A stretch of 36,024 bases of DNA, taken from positions 1 through 36,024 of the forward strand of contig JAFKGG010000389.1 of the NCBI GenBank assembly GCA_017307915.1, read 5' to 3'. Shown here piece after piece: positions 34,772 through 36,024 of the stretch. Source of the stretch: Burkholderiales bacterium (GTDB lineage Bacteria > Pseudomonadota > Gammaproteobacteria > Burkholderiales > Burkholderiaceae_E). The notes beneath the pieces were generated by a model, which made no database searches, was not told the origin of the DNA, and saw only the letters and a list, made by a program, of their open reading frames with translations. Position 1 is the stretch's first letter; every line of letters starts with the position of its first letter. A program made the translations under genes and the position numbers.

Positions 34772-35737
34772 ATGAAGGTCAAGCTGGGTCTATTGACGAC
34801 GATCGTTGCCGCTGCGTGTGTCTGGGCCGGGCCGGCTGCGGCGCAGCGCGGCACGCTGACGGTATTGGTGGGCTTTCCGCCCGGGGGTGCCACCGACGTG
34901 GTGGCGCGTACGTTGGTCGACAAGCTGAAGGATTCGCTGGGCCAGACGGTGGTGGTGGAGAACCGCGCCGGCGCCGGCGGCCAGATTGCCACGCAGCAAT
35001 TGAAGGCCGCGCCGGCCGACGGCTCGGTGGTGATGCTGACGATCGATCATTCGCACGTGATCATCCCGCTGACCTTCAAGTCGGCCGGCTATGACCCGAT
35101 CAAGGATTTCACGCCGCTGGCCGGCGTGGCGATGTATCGCAATGCGCTGGCGGTGAACACGGCGCTGGGCGCCACCACGATGGCCGATTTCGGCAAGTGG
35201 CTGAAGGCTCATCCGACGACGGCCAATTACGGCGTGCCGGCGGTGGGCAGCGTGCCGCAATTCGCCGGCTTCATCGTCGGTCAGTCGCTGGGCACGCCGA
35301 TGACTTCGGTGCCGTACAAGGGCGGTGCGCCGCTGGTGCAGGATCTGCTGGGCCAGCAGGTACCGGCCGGCATCGGCTCGCTGACCGAGTTCATCGACCA
35401 TCACCGCGCCGGCAAGCTGCGCGTGCTGGCCGTGTCCGGCGATGCGCGCAGCAAGATCGCGCCCGAGATCCCCACCTTCCAGGAACTGGGCCTGAAGGGC
35501 ATCGACAAGAATCCGTGGCTGGCGTTCTTCGGCCCGAAGGGGCTGCCGCCGGCGTTCGTCGAGCGCTTCAACGCCGCCGTGCGCAGCGCGATGTCACACC
35601 CCGACGTGGTGGACCGGCTGACCAAGATGGGCAACGAAGTGGCCGTGTCCAGCCCGGCTGAATTGCAGGAATGGGTCGTCTCGGCTACTCAGCATTGGGG
35701 TGCCGTCATCAAGGCTTCGGGCTTCCAGCCGCAATGA
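34772..35737 (+). CDS. Bug-family (TctC) periplasmic binding protein
   Basis: A 321-residue TctC-type binding protein. Signal peptide MKVKLGLLTTIVAAACVWAG with cleavage after AAAQ. Family motifs: LTVLVGFPPGGATDVVARTL, VVVENRAGAGGQIATQQLKA, TSVPYKGGAPLVQDLLGQQV and IPTFQELGLKG. AAGGGAGAG lies before the ATG at 34772. It is 75 bases after the kynureninase-like gene and overlaps the RidA gene by four bases (ATGA), so it is probably the substrate-capture component of this operon. Confidence 0.9.
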   Translation: MKVKLGLLTTIVAAACVWAGPAAAQRGTLTVLVGFPPGGATDVVARTLVDKLKDSLGQTVVVENRAGAGGQIATQQLKAAPADGSVVMLTIDHSHVIIPLTFKSAGYDPIKDFTPLAGVAMYRNALAVNTALGATTMADFGKWLKAHPTTANYGVPAVGSVPQFAGFIVGQSLGTPMTSVPYKGGAPLVQDLLGQQVPAGIGSLTEFIDHHRAGKLRVLAVSGDARSKIAPEIPTFQELGLKGIDKNPWLAFFGPKGLPPAFVERFNAAVRSAMSHPDVVDRLTKMGNEVAVSSPAELQEWVVSATQHWGAVIKASGFQPQ

Positions 35738-36024
35738 GCGCCGATCCGACGCCGGTGATGAACGTCGAGCAGCGGCGCGACGGTTCGCTGCGGATCTGCT
35801 CGGATTCGCCATGGGAGGCGATGGCCGGCTATGCGCGCGCGGTGATCGACGGCGACTGGGTGCTGGTGTCGGGTACGGTCGGCGTCGAAGCGGATGGCAG
35901 CTTCGCGCCGGGTGCCGAGCGGCAGGCGCGGCGCGCGCTCGACATCATCGCCGCTGCGCTGGCCGCGGCCGGCAGCGGGCCGGATCTGGTGCGGCGCGTG
36001 CGCGTCTACGTGCCCGATTTCAAC
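35734..36024 (+). CDS. RidA/YjgF-family protein, 3'-truncated by the window
   Basis: The ATG at 35734 overlaps the stop of the Bug gene, and the frame stays open to the last base (97 residues). The segment SDSPWEAMAGYARAVIDGDW followed by VLVSGTVG, then a long helix (RQARRALDIIAAALAAAGSG) and VRRVRVYVPDFN, matches the start of RidA-family proteins, which hydrolyse reactive enamines/imines or act as deaminases in aromatic pathways such as 2-aminomuconate breakdown. The C-terminal part with the carboxylate-binding Arg and Glu is outside the window. Confidence 0.82.
   Translation, partial: MSADPTPVMNVEQRRDGSLRICSDSPWEAMAGYARAVIDGDWVLVSGTVGVEADGSFAPGAERQARRALDIIAAALAAAGSGPDLVRRVRVYVPDFN

Overview
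The window is high-GC DNA with densely packed, mostly overlapping genes. LysR regulators, several Bug-type (tripartite tricarboxylate, TctC-like) binding proteins, an hmu-type haem locus and a PEP-CTERM protein together suggest a betaproteobacterium of the order Burkholderiales. The genus cannot be fixed from the sequence alone. I recognised no tRNA, rRNA, insertion sequence, integrase or CRISPR array.

Layout. (1) 1-1425: 3' part of a flotillin/YqiK-like gene. (2) 1427-7849, minus strand: a haem uptake locus running DUF2946-like protein, TonB receptor, HmuS, HmuT, HmuU, HmuV. The last five genes overlap head to tail. (3) 7900-22066: a phosphonate catabolism island. A LysR regulator faces an iron-type alcohol dehydrogenase. 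Then come a peptide-type ABC importer (binding protein, two permeases, fused double ATPase), a class III phosphodiesterase, a PhnA-like alkaline-phosphatase-superfamily enzyme, phosphonoacetate hydrolase PhnA, phosphonoacetaldehyde dehydrogenase PhnY and a Na/Pi transporter with a PhoU-like tail. (4) 22038-22820, minus: a THxN-type PEP-CTERM protein behind a good sigma-54 promoter match. (5) 23094-29653: a LysR gene divergent from a catabolic operon of metallo-beta-lactamase hydrolase, Bug protein, aldehyde dehydrogenase and SDR, with an FMN 2-hydroxyacid oxidase at its end. (6) 29788-31778: a second Bug gene convergent with a third LysR gene. (7) 31876-36024: an SRPBCC-like protein, a double-CDGSH/bicupin fusion, a kynureninase-like enzyme, a third Bug protein and the start of a RidA-family gene.

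The most notable system is region 3. PhnY and PhnA give a route from phosphonoacetaldehyde to phosphonoacetate to acetate plus Pi. The alcohol dehydrogenase could feed it from 2-hydroxyethylphosphonate. The oligopeptide-type importer and two added esterase-like enzymes suggest that the imported compound is a larger phosphonate ester or conjugate. The terminal transporter could move out Pi released when the phosphonate is used for carbon. The individual enzyme families are recognisable; the combined pathway and its substrate are inference. Region 7 is a second candidate for an uncharacterised pathway, acting on a kynurenine-like or other amino-aromatic compound.
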